A program made the position numbers and the translations under genes. Under the pieces are notes generated by a model. It ran no database searches, was not told where the DNA came from, and saw only the letters and a list, made by a program, of their open reading frames with translations. A DNA stretch of 20,302 nucleotides from Paucidesulfovibrio sp036541255 (GTDB lineage Bacteria; Desulfobacterota; Desulfovibrionia; Desulfovibrionales; Desulfovibrionaceae), in contig JAZHDD010000041.1 in the NCBI GenBank assembly GCA_036541255.1, positions 1 to 20,302 on the forward strand, read 5' to 3'. Numbering within the stretch: position 1 is the stretch's first letter; every line of letters starts with the position of its first letter. This document shows positions 1-8,500 of the stretch, one piece after another.

Positions 1-102
1 GCGGCGAAGGGGGTATCTATGCAAATCCAATCCACCCGTCAAGCGCTTTTCTTGAACGATGTGCATTTAATTTTCAACACACTGATTTAACGAGACAAAA
101 AA

Positions 103-1095
103 TCAGACGAGTTCCGCCTTTGAGAGAACCCGGATGAGCCGGCGCAGCATGTCCGGGTCGTATGCGCCATGATCCGCCTTGATCTGGGTCAAGGCTTCGA
201 AAGGCGTCAACGGCTCACGGCCGGCACGGGGACGAGTCAGGTTGTCGTAGGCGTTGCACAAGGAGAGCACGCGCGGGTAGAACGGCAGGTCATTGCCGCT
301 GCCGCCGGACGGAAACCCTCGGCCATCCTCCCGTTCATGATGAAAGAGGATGCATTGCAGGGTTTCCTGCTGCAGGGGCAAGCGGGAACACACACTGACC
401 CCCACGGAAGGATGCGTCCGCCATATGGGCAACTCCTCGGGGCCCAACATGGCCGGATCGGCATTGCGCAGCGTCTCGGAGAGCCGCGACTTGCCTATGT
501 CGTGCAGAATCGAGCCAATGCAGCAGGCCGTGAGCAGCGACCCAGGGATTTTCTCATATGTGTCCAACACCGAAGCCGTCAGCACCATGCAGCTCAGACC
601 GTGCTGATGTTCCTCAAAACCGTTGCGCAAGAAGCGCCCCAACTCCCGCAGAACCGATGGTTCGGTGATGAACTTGAGCGTGCCTTTGAGCAGGCCGCGG
701 ATGCGGCTGAGCCGGGCCACGAGCTGGTCATCCGAACTTTCCAGGTCGAACATGTCCCGGATCATGGTTTCGGAAGCGCTGCACCAGGCCTCGGCCCTGG
801 CTTCAACGGGAATATCCTCGTCGCTGACCAGTTCAGACAGGTTGATGCGCACATAATCATCATAGCTGTCCCGGTCGTCCGCCAATATCCAAAGGCGCTT
901 CACGCCCAGGTCGGAAAGCCGGACTCGGTGCATCGGCGTGAACTGCTCGCCTTTGGAGGCATAGAGGACCATTCGCCCCTGTTGCTTGAGGTACACGGCA
1001 AAATCGCCGACAGTGCGCGGCATGATCAGGTGTGGAGAGATTGCGAAATAGGAAGGCCGTTTGACACGGCGGGCGGCTGCGGTCTGGTTGTTCAT
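103..1095 (-). CDS. HD-GYP domain protein, probable c-di-GMP phosphodiesterase
   Basis: Predicted cytosolic protein of 330 residues. HD-GYP proteins hydrolyse the second messenger c-di-GMP. Seen: an N-terminal domain of about 95 residues, a helical linker, then the HD-GYP domain from about residue 155. The latter has the HD pair in LHDIGK (H198, D199, K202), H228 in THPSVG, and an HHEREDGRGFP block at 252-262, so the GYP signature reads GFP, a common conservative variant. Histidines at 163 and 165 lie where the first metal ligand is expected. The reading frame is open up to 1203, but the Met at 1095 is preferred: the upstream Met at 1140 has no ribosome site, whereas a GGAG (1109-1112) lies 13 bases before 1095. 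That spacing is long. The leader carries a predicted c-di-GMP riboswitch, which supports the function. No receiver or PAS domain is attached. Family assignment is firm; enzymatic activity is inferred. Confidence 0.85.
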   Translation of the reverse strand: MNNQTAAARRVKRPSYFAISPHLIMPRTVGDFAVYLKQQGRMVLYASKGEQFTPMHRVRLSDLGVKRLWILADDRDSYDDYVRINLSELVSDEDIPVEARAEAWCSASETMIRDMFDLESSDDQLVARLSRIRGLLKGTLKFITEPSVLRELGRFLRNGFEEHQHGLSCMVLTASVLDTYEKIPGSLLTACCIGSILHDIGKSRLSETLRNADPAMLGPEELPIWRTHPSVGVSVCSRLPLQQETLQCILFHHEREDGRGFPSGGSGNDLPFYPRVLSLCNAYDNLTRPRAGREPLTPFEALTQIKADHGAYDPDMLRRLIRVLSKAELV

Positions 1096-1108
1096 CTGTC
1101 GTACATAT

Positions 1109-1120
1109 CTCCGGCAGGAG
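1109..1120 (-). promoter_or_regulatory. Small hairpin covering the HD-GYP ribosome binding site
   Basis: CTCC (1117-1120) can pair with the GGAG ribosome site (1109-1112) across a TGCC loop. The flanking CCGTTCCCC (1120-1128) is in turn complementary, with one bulged U, to GGGGACGG (1194-1201) in the riboswitch core. This arrangement could couple aptamer folding to access to the ribosome site. It is predicted by eye and the stem is short. Confidence 0.4.
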
Positions 1121-1154
1121 GGGAACGGATGAACGCCCATATTAAATGATGGCG

Positions 1155-1234
1155 TAGCGGCGGCCCGGCTGTCTGCGGGAGACCCGTGGCTTTCCGTCCC
1201 CACCTTGCAGTGGGTTTGGCTTTATCGAAAGCCC
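1155..1234 (-). promoter_or_regulatory. c-di-GMP-I (GEMM-I) riboswitch aptamer upstream of the HD-GYP gene
   Basis: Read on the minus strand, the leader contains the conserved GEMM-I core in order. AAAGCCAAACC (1223-1213) leads into a six-pair hairpin, CCCACU/GGUGGG, closed by a GCAA GNRA tetraloop (1214-1199). Then come GACGGAAAGCC (1198-1188), ACGGG, a four-pair hairpin GUCU/AGAC with a five-base loop (1183-1171), and AGCCGGGCCGCCG (1170-1158). Against the usual GGCAAACC...GACGCAAAGCC core, the G before CAAACC has become C and its partner C after GACG has become G. This looks like a compensated base pair and argues for a real structure. The position equivalent to ligand-discriminating G20 of the Vibrio Vc2 aptamer appears to be G, which would favour c-di-GMP over cGAMP. 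The outer P1 stem is imperfect. Alignment was by eye. Confidence 0.78.
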
Positions 1235-1263
1235 AACCTAGCCGACACCCGGCTGCCCGTCAA
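1235..1263 (-). promoter_or_regulatory. Possible sigma-70 promoter for the riboswitch leader
   Basis: On the minus strand a TTGACG (-35, 1258-1263) is followed by a 17-base spacer and TAGGTT (-10, 1235-1240). The -35 box is near consensus and the -10 box is poor. It lies just after the SLC13 stop codon, and transcription would begin a few bases before the aptamer. This would let the HD-GYP gene be transcribed independently of the transporter and kinase upstream. Confidence 0.4.
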
Positions 1264-1282
1264 TGCACGAAGCACGGACGTT

Positions 1283-2521
1283 TCACGAATATACCAAGGG
1301 GATGACCCAGCAGACCCAGACGGTCAGCAAAAGGGCTCCGACCAAATTCAACACCAGCCCCAACCCAAGCATGCTGCCAATCCTGATGCCGCGCATCTCG
1401 CCAAACACCAATGCGTTGCAGGGCGTGGCCACCGGCGTCATGAACGCACAGGTGGACGCCAGGGAAACCGCAAGCATCAGAATCAACGGGGAAAGGCCGT
1501 TGGCATGGGCCAGAGCATACGCCACCGGAAAAAAGGCTGCGGAAACAACCGTGTTGCTCAACACCTCGGTCATCAGGATAACCCCGGCCACCGTAACCAA
1601 GACCGCCAGCGCCGGATACATCTCCGCACCAAGCAGGCGGGAAAGACGGGACATCAAAGAGGAGTCGAGCCCCAGGGACTTGAACGCCAGGGCCAGGGCC
1701 AACACCAGAGCCAGCAACACGAGTCCACGCGTCGGCAGTCCCGTAAAAACATCACGCAATTGCAACAACGGCGCGCTCGTTCCCTGACAAGGCGTGGCCG
1801 CCCGAAAAAAAACCAAAAAAACAAACCAGCTAAAGAACCCGGCAGCGACGGCAGGTTCAAGCGAGCGCCACGCAGGCCAGATTTCCGAAGCAATGGAACT
1901 GAAAGTCCAGAAGGTCAGGAACAGAACAAAAAGGGCCAGTCCGGAACGCTGCCAGGGAGAAAGCGGTTTCGCCTGCGGTCTGGGCCGAACAGGGCGTTGC
2001 GCCCCCTTGGGCAGGGCAAAAGATGCCAGGAGCGCCCAACCCGCAAGCAGATACAGCGCCACCAAGGGGAGCGACCAGAGAAACCAACTGGCAAAGCTGA
2101 TCTGCTCCCGGCCAGGCACGGCAAGCAGGTCCAGCGCGCCCACCAGGAGCAGGTTGGCAGGCGAGCCAACAAGCGACCCCATGCCGCCGATATTGGCTCC
2201 GTAAATGGCGGCCAGAGCCAAAGGGGTGGCCATGTGCCGACCGGTTTCGACCCGCAATTCACGCTCAAGGGCAGTGAGCGCCGGCAAAAGCGTCAGCACG
2301 GTAATGGCGTTGGGGATAAAGAAGGAAAGCAAGGCCGCTGCGAGCATAAGCAGGAAGAGCAATCCCGGCAGGCTGCGGCTTCGCCCCAAGAGCCGCTGCA
2401 CGCATACCGTGGTCAGTCCGGTAACGGAAAGCAGCCGGTACACGAGATACGCGTTGGCAAAAAGCAGGATCAGGGGCAACCGCAACCAAAGATAGCGGCC
2501 CAGTTCGGTAAGATGTTCCAA
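1283..2521 (-). CDS. SLC13/DASS-family transporter (sodium:anion symporter-like)
   Basis: Integral membrane protein of 412 residues with about ten hydrophobic spans. SLC13/DASS carriers import dicarboxylates, sulfate or similar anions with sodium. The two-fold inverted-repeat hallmarks are visible. The first half has IPNAITVLTLLPAL (69-82) and the loop GSLVGSPANLLLVG (115-128). The second half has an SNT motif (322-324) followed by TPVATPCNALVFG (362-374). The first repeat reads PNA instead of the usual SNT. The start is TTG at 2521, chosen because GGAGG lies five bases upstream; no ATG fits. The gene follows the hybrid kinase by 57 bases and is probably co-transcribed, so the kinase might sense or regulate transport of the same solute. 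The protein is somewhat short for the family, and the substrate cannot be told. Other ion-transporter superfamily members (ArsB or NhaD types) are less likely. Confidence 0.75.
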   Translation of the reverse strand: MEHLTELGRYLWLRLPLILLFANAYLVYRLLSVTGLTTVCVQRLLGRSRSLPGLLFLLMLAAALLSFFIPNAITVLTLLPALTALERELRVETGRHMATPLALAAIYGANIGGMGSLVGSPANLLLVGALDLLAVPGREQISFASWFLWSLPLVALYLLAGWALLASFALPKGAQRPVRPRPQAKPLSPWQRSGLALFVLFLTFWTFSSIASEIWPAWRSLEPAVAAGFFSWFVFLVFFRAATPCQGTSAPLLQLRDVFTGLPTRGLVLLALVLALALAFKSLGLDSSLMSRLSRLLGAEMYPALAVLVTVAGVILMTEVLSNTVVSAAFFPVAYALAHANGLSPLILMLAVSLASTCAFMTPVATPCNALVFGEMRGIRIGSMLGLGLVLNLVGALLLTVWVCWVIPLVYS

Positions 2522-2526
2522 TGACG

Positions 2527-2531
2527 CCTCC
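2527..2531 (-). promoter_or_regulatory. Ribosome binding site that decides the TTG start of the SLC13 gene
   Basis: A perfect GGAGG sits five bases before the TTG at 2521 on the minus strand. No ATG or GTG start near this point has comparable spacing, so TTG is taken as the start. Confidence 0.7.
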
Positions 2532-2578
2532 AGGCCGCAGGATTGGCACGCGCCAGAAAAGGTGTCAATCGCCAGGAT

Positions 2579-5368
2579 TCAACTACGCTTTGGGCGTCGC
2601 ACCGCCACTGCGTCCAAAGCCTGTTGCAGGTCGTCTAGGCTCACAGGCTTTGCCAGATAGCCGTCCATGCCCGCGGCAAGAAATTCCTCCCTGTCGCCGG
2701 ACATGGCATGCCCTGTGAGCGCCAGCATGGCGGGCACGGCACATTCGCCCGAGTATTGCTCGCGGATGATCCGAACCGCATCCAGACCGTTCATGTCCGG
2801 CATCTGGATATCCATGAGCACGCAGTCAAAGCAGCCCCCCAAAACAGCCTGGACGGCCTCCCTGCCGCACTCCACGGCAACGCACTCGTGTCCCAGCTTC
2901 TCCAGCAGCCGGCTCACGGCGATTCGGCCTATCCGGTCATCCTCGGCCAACACGACCCGTAAACGCCGTCTCGGCTGCGGAGCTATTTCAGGGGATGAAA
3001 CAGCAGCCATGGTCCTTGCCGGAGAAAAGCACAAGGCCAGATAGATGTCCGTACCCCGTCCCTCTTCGCTGTCTACGCAGAGATTGCCGTTCATGAGGCC
3101 CACGAGCCTGCGCACGATGGACAGGCCCAGACCCGTACCGCTGTACCGGCGAGTGTAGGAGCCATCCACCTGGGTGAAGGCATCGAAGACGTCATCGACC
3201 TTGTCGTCAGGTATGCCTATGCCCGTGTCGCTGACTCGAAACAGCAACCGGATGTCATGTCCTGTTCCCAAACTGGACAGGGCCTGCACTTCCACACCGA
3301 CACTGCCTTGTTCCGTGAATTTGAGCGCGTTGCCCACCAAGTTGAACAGTACCTGCCGCAAACGGCCCTCATCGCCGTGCAACTGCATCGGCGTACCCGG
3401 TGCAACCTCCGTGAAAAGCCGCAAGCCGCGTGACGCAGCCTGGTGCTCGAACACGCTTTTGACCGAGTGCAAGGTACGGGAGAGGTCAAACCCCCGGTAA
3501 TAGAGACGCACGGCCCCGGCTTCAATCTGGGAAAGATCAAGGATATCGTTGATGATGGACACGAGACTACGGCCGCAATCCAGGGAGGTGCGGATCATCT
3601 CCGCGGAATCGCTGTCCAGGTCCGCGTTCTGGAGCAGCTGGAGCATGCCCAACATGCCATTGAGCGGGGTGCGTATCTCGTGGCTGACATTGGCCAGGAA
3701 TTCGCTTTTGGCCCGGCTTGCCGCCTCGGCAGCCTCTTTTGCCGCCACCAGCTGGTTCTCCATCTGCTTGCGCGCATCGATATTCCGGGCCAGCCCCACA
3801 AGCCCCACAGTCCGTCCCTGCTCGTCCCGCATGCCCCGTGTCAGGACCTCCACCCAGACCGTGGACCCGTCCTTGCGGTACATTTCCAGTTCCATGCGGT
3901 TCACCAGTCCCAGATCGCCCCGGGCTTCCGCAGCCATGCGGGCCAGCCGCGCCTTTTGGATCACTTCCACCGAGGCCGGTGTCATGGCCTGTTCAGGCTT
4001 CTCCTGCAGGGCTTCCTCCGGAGTAATGCCCCGCAAACGAACCACGCCGGGGCTGACGTAACTGAAATTGAGATTGTTGTCCGTGACAAAAATCACGTCT
4101 TCGACGTTTTCGGCCAACAAACGGTATTTGCGTTCGCTTTCGGCCAGTTCACGCTCGGCCTTTTTGCGCTCGGTCAGGTCGCGCACCGCCGTGACCCGCA
4201 CAGGCCGCCCCTTGTAAAGGAACATCCTCCCCTGAAACTCTGCCGGAAACCGGCTTCCGTCCTTGCGCAACCCCACTGCCTCGTAGGGTTCCTCATATCC
4301 CGCAAGCATGTTCTCACGCACAATGTGCTTGGTGTCTTCGGAAATGACATCCGTGCCGAAAATGCCGATGAGCTCGTCGTAGCTGTAGCCGAACATCTCG
4401 CTGGCCGCGCGGTTGGTCTCAATGCAGACCCCCTTGTCGGAAATGAAGATGGCCTCGAACGTGGCGCTGGCCAGGGCATGGTTTTTTTCCTCGCTGTCGC
4501 GCAAGGATTGTTCGGCAATGCGGCTTTCGGTCACGTCCAGACAGGAAATGACCACGGCGCGGGGCTTGTCCTTTCTCTTGCCGGGAACAGGCCGGGTATT
4601 GACCAGGGCCCAGCGCGTGTGGCCGGTTTTCGACACGATTCCGATCACGCAATCCCGGACAGGTTCCCCGGTGCGCAGGGTGTGTATGGACGGATGCTCC
4701 GATCCGGGCATGGGTCTGCCGTCGGCATGGAGCGTTCCCCAATCCCTGCTCTCGAAGGTCGAATTGAGCGCTTCGGCTCCGCTCACGCCGAAAAGACGCT
4801 CCGCTCCCTTGTTCCAAAAAACGATACGTCCCGCAGCGTCCTGGAGCACGACCGCCTCGGCCACGGTATCCATGATCAACGCCAGCCGTTCCTCGCTCTC
4901 GTGCATGGCGCGCCGCGAAGCATCGCGTTCCGTGAGGTCGTGGATCACGCCGACGACGTAATGCTTGCCGCTGGCGGGATCGGTCCAGCGGCTCTTGACC
5001 GTGCAGACAGGATGGGGCTCTTCCCCCCAGGTGACCTGCTCCTCGTTGCTTATGGTCTCTCCCGTGGCCAGGACGCGGTCATCCACGGCCAGAAAAACCT
5101 CCACTTCCGTGCCGGGATAAAAATCCGCGTCTGTCTTGCCGAGGAAATGCGCGGCCGGAAGATTCATGGCCTTGCAGAACGACTTATTCACGTAGATGAA
5201 CCTGTGGCTCTCGTCCTTGACGAAAACCGGCACGCCGAGAGCGTTAAGATAGGATGGGCTGCAGGCCGAATCCCAGCCCAGCATTCCCTCCAGTTCGGCA
5301 ATGCGCTGCCGTGCCGCTTCAAGTTCGGCGCGCAGTGTCCCTTCCCCGTCGCTTTGGTCGTTCACCAT
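2579..5368 (-). CDS. Hybrid sensor histidine kinase, four PAS domains plus C-terminal receiver
   Basis: Soluble protein of 929 residues without transmembrane segments, so it should sense a cytosolic signal. After a short N-terminal coil (about 11-30) come four PAS/PAC units at roughly 38-150, 155-285, 293-402 and 412-535. The second, third and fourth are joined by typical SEE/SER linkers, and the first and third end in DLTER. A coiled coil leads to the HisKA domain with phospho-acceptor H563 in SHEIRTPLNG. The ATPase domain has the N box (676-684, NLVGNALKF), DTGIGIP (714-720) and GTGLGLS (744-750). The receiver (about 803-925) keeps the acidic pair D810/D811, phospho-acceptor D853 in LMDIQMP, and K907. 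No Hpt domain or DNA-binding output is present, so phosphotransfer to a separate Hpt protein is expected. ATG at 5368 follows a purine-rich GAGAGGGAAAGGG. An SLC13 transporter gene follows 57 bases downstream. The ligand is unknown. Confidence 0.95.
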   Translation of the reverse strand: MVNDQSDGEGTLRAELEAARQRIAELEGMLGWDSACSPSYLNALGVPVFVKDESHRFIYVNKSFCKAMNLPAAHFLGKTDADFYPGTEVEVFLAVDDRVLATGETISNEEQVTWGEEPHPVCTVKSRWTDPASGKHYVVGVIHDLTERDASRRAMHESEERLALIMDTVAEAVVLQDAAGRIVFWNKGAERLFGVSGAEALNSTFESRDWGTLHADGRPMPGSEHPSIHTLRTGEPVRDCVIGIVSKTGHTRWALVNTRPVPGKRKDKPRAVVISCLDVTESRIAEQSLRDSEEKNHALASATFEAIFISDKGVCIETNRAASEMFGYSYDELIGIFGTDVISEDTKHIVRENMLAGYEEPYEAVGLRKDGSRFPAEFQGRMFLYKGRPVRVTAVRDLTERKKAERELAESERKYRLLAENVEDVIFVTDNNLNFSYVSPGVVRLRGITPEEALQEKPEQAMTPASVEVIQKARLARMAAEARGDLGLVNRMELEMYRKDGSTVWVEVLTRGMRDEQGRTVGLVGLARNIDARKQMENQLVAAKEAAEAASRAKSEFLANVSHEIRTPLNGMLGMLQLLQNADLDSDSAEMIRTSLDCGRSLVSIINDILDLSQIEAGAVRLYYRGFDLSRTLHSVKSVFEHQAASRGLRLFTEVAPGTPMQLHGDEGRLRQVLFNLVGNALKFTEQGSVGVEVQALSSLGTGHDIRLLFRVSDTGIGIPDDKVDDVFDAFTQVDGSYTRRYSGTGLGLSIVRRLVGLMNGNLCVDSEEGRGTDIYLALCFSPARTMAAVSSPEIAPQPRRRLRVVLAEDDRIGRIAVSRLLEKLGHECVAVECGREAVQAVLGGCFDCVLMDIQMPDMNGLDAVRIIREQYSGECAVPAMLALTGHAMSGDREEFLAAGMDGYLAKPVSLDDLQQALDAVAVRRPKRS

Positions 5369-5562
5369 CCCTTTCCCTCTCCGACCGGCCCGGGTCCAGC
5401 TTCATCCGCTATTCATCCACATGAGAAACCGAGTTTTTTCCATACCACAACAACGGAAAAAGGCAAACCAATCGTATTGACAAGCGGCCTCCTCAGGTTG
5501 GTTCGCAACGGTTTCCAACCACGGCCTATTGGGCTATACCTGCCCCATCGAACGGAGAAAAC
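5369..5562. promoter_or_regulatory. Divergent intergenic region between the sensor kinase and dnaE
   Basis: This 194-base gap must carry promoters for both directions. Toward dnaE, a weak TTTCCA (5512-5517), 17-base spacer and TATACC (5535-5540) is the best pair seen. A perfect TTGACA (5477-5482) lacks a matching -10 box. Toward the kinase, TTGCCT, a 16-base spacer and TATGGA on the minus strand is a weak candidate. The dnaE ribosome site GGAG lies six bases before its ATG. No terminator or operator was recognised. Confidence 0.4.
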
Positions 5563-8500
5563 ATGGCCGAATTCATTCATCTGCACGTCCACACCGAATA
5601 CAGCCTTCTGGACGGGGCGATCCGCCTCAAGGATCTTTTCCAGCGCGCCAAGGACCTGGGCATGCCCGCCGTGACCATCACGGATCACGGCAACATGTAC
5701 GGGGCCGTGACCTTTTATTCCGAGGCCAAGGCCATGGGCCTCAAGCCCATCATCGGCTGCGAGGTCTATGTCGCGCCCGGCAGCCACACGGACAGAACCC
5801 CGGGCCAGAGCGGAGCCTACCACCTGCTGCTGTTGGCCAAAAACCTGCGCGGATACAAAAACCTCATCAAGCTTGTCTCCACGGCCTGGCTCGACGGCTT
5901 CTATTACAAGCCCCGCGTGGACAAAAATCTGCTCCGCAAATATTCCGAGGGCCTCATCGCCACCTCGGCCTGTCTGGCCGGCGAGGTCAACCGCATGCTC
6001 TTCAGCAAGGGGCTGGAGGCAGGCATCGAATGCGCCAAGGAATACGCGGACATCTTTCCGGGCGATTTCTATCTGGAATTGCAGGACAACGGCATCAAGG
6101 AGCAGACCAGGGCCAACGAGCTGCTCATCCAGGTGGCGGAACGCACGGGCCTGCCCCTGGTGGCGACCAATGACTGCCACTACCTGACCCGCGACGACGC
6201 CGAAGCGCACGACGTGCTGCTCTGCATCCAGACCCAGGCCACCATCCATGACGAAAAGCGCATGCGCATGGAGACGGACCAACTCTATTTCAAAACGCCC
6301 GAAGAGATGGAAACGGCCTTTGCCCACGTGCCCGAGGCCATCGCCAACACCCAACGCATCGCCGAGCAATGCAACCTGGAAATCGAACTCGGCAACTACT
6401 CCTTCCCGGTCTATGAACTGCCCGAGGGCGTATCCATCGACGAGGAATTCGAGCGCATGGCCCGCAAGGGCCTGGAACGGCGCATCAAAGCCGCCACCTA
6501 CCCCATCGACGAAGCACGCTACCGCGAACGGCTGGACTACGAACTGGGGGTGATCAAGGAAATGGGCTTCCCAGCCTATTTTCTCATCGTCCAGGACTTC
6601 ATCAACTGGGCCAAGGACAACAAGATTCCCGTGGGACCGGGCCGCGGCTCGGCAGCCGGCTCCATCGTGGCCTGGGCGCTGCGCATCACCAACCTGGACC
6701 CCATTCCATACGATCTGCTCTTCGAGCGCTTCCTGAACGTGGAACGCATCTCCATGCCGGATATCGACGTGGACTTCTGCGAGCGCCGCCGCCTGGAAGT
6801 GGTTAAGTATTGCTCGGAGAAATACGGCCAGGACCACGTGGCCCAGATCACCACCTTCGGGACCATGAAGGCCAAGGCCGCCATCCGCGACGTGGCCCGC
6901 GCCATGGGCATGACCTTTGCCGAAAGCGACAAGATCGCCAAGCTCATCCCCGATGAAATGAAAATGACCATCGGCAAGGCGCTGGAGATGGAGCCCGAGC
7001 TGCAAATCCTGGCCGGGGCCGACGAGCGGGTGCAGAAACTCCTGGACATTTCGCAGCGCCTGGAAGGCCTGTGCCGCCACGCCAGCACGCACGCTGCGGG
7101 CGTGGTCATCTCGGACAAGCCCATGAACGAGTACCTTCCGCTCTACAAGGGCAAGAAGGACGAACTCGTCACCCAGTACGACATGAAGCGGGTCGAAAAA
7201 GTCGGCCTGATCAAGTTCGACTTCCTGGGCCTGCGCACCATGACCGTGGTGGAAGACTGCCTGGACATCATCCGGGAACAGGGCCGCGAGGCCCCGGACC
7301 TGGACACCCTGGCCCTGGACGACCCCAAGACCTACGACATTTTCTGCCGCGGAGACACGGACGGCGTGTTCCAGGTCGAGTCCTCGGGCATGCGAAAATA
7401 CCTGCGCATGCTCAGGCCTTCCTGCTTCGAGGACATTATCGCCATGCTCGCGCTCTACCGGCCCGGCCCGCTCAACTCGGGCATGGTGGACGAATTCATC
7501 AAGCGCAAGCACGGCGAGATCGAGGTCAGCTACCCCCATCCCTCCCTGGAAGAGACCCTGAAGCCCACCTACGGGGTCATGGTCTACCAGGAGCAGGTCA
7601 TGGCCACGGCCATGGTCATTGCCAAGTACTCCCTGGGCGAGGGCGACCTCCTGCGCCGGGCCATGGGCAAGAAGATCGCCTCAGAGATGGCCCAGCAACG
7701 CAAGCGCTTCCTGGAAGGCTCACGCGAAAACAAGATCAGCGACAAAATCGCCAACGAAATCTTCGACCTCATGGAAAAGTTCGCAGCCTACGGCTTCAAC
7801 AAGTCGCACTCGGCGGCATACGCCCTGATTTCCTATTATACCGCATACCTCAAGGCCCATTTCCCCGTGGAATTCATGGCCGCGCTGATCAGCTCGGAAC
7901 TCTCCAACGCGGACAAGGTTTACGCTTACATCAACGCCTGCCGCGACCTGGACATCGAGGTGCTGCCGCCCGACATCCAGATCAGCCGCCGCCGCTTTTC
8001 CGTGCAGGAAGGCCGCATCGTCTTCGGCCTGGGCGGCGTGAAAAACGTGGGCGACGAGGCCGTGAACGAACTGGTGCGCGAACGGGAGGAGAACGGCCCG
8101 TTCAAGGATTTCGCCGACTTCTGCATGCGCGTGAACCTCAAGCGCATCTCCAAACGGGTCATCGAATATCTCATCAAGGCCGGAGCCATGGACAGCCTGG
8201 GCTGCACCAGGGCGGGCCTTTTCGCGGCCCTGGACCGGGCCGTTTCCCTGGGTCAGAAAAAAGCCAAGGACAAGGCCTCGGGCATGCTGAACATGCTGGA
8301 CATGCTCGGCGGCGGCAGCGGCGAGGAAGAGGCCCCGGTCTGCATCCAGCTCGACGAGGTCAATGCCCCGGAATGGGACGACAACGAAAAGCAGCGCTTT
8401 GAAAAAGAAGCCCTGGGATTCTTTCTCACCAGCCACCCCCTGCTGCCCTACCGTCCCGACATGGTGCGCATGCGCCTGACCACTGTGGAGCAATGCAAGG

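Noticed and set aside
75..110. CTGATTT/AAATCAG stem after the HD-GYP stop considered as a terminator
   Set aside because: The stem is AT-rich and weak, overlaps the stop codon and lacks a clear T tract afterwards.
1205..2524. Open frame of 439 codons on the plus strand opposite the transporter
   Set aside because: Extremely Gln/Arg/Gly-rich composition with no motif; the minus-strand frame has coherent membrane spans and family motifs.
5450..5520. AAAAAGGCAAACC upstream of dnaE resembles the start of a c-di-GMP-I aptamer
   Set aside because: The second half of the core (GACGNAAAGCC and AGCCGGG) is missing, so no aptamer can form.
3443..5674. Open frame of 743 codons on the plus strand
   Set aside because: It lies opposite the sensor kinase and runs into dnaE; it has low-complexity composition typical of GC-rich antisense frames and no domain.
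5413..7539. Open frame of 708 codons on the minus strand
   Set aside because: It is antisense to dnaE, which has clear domain evidence; composition is that of a shadow frame.
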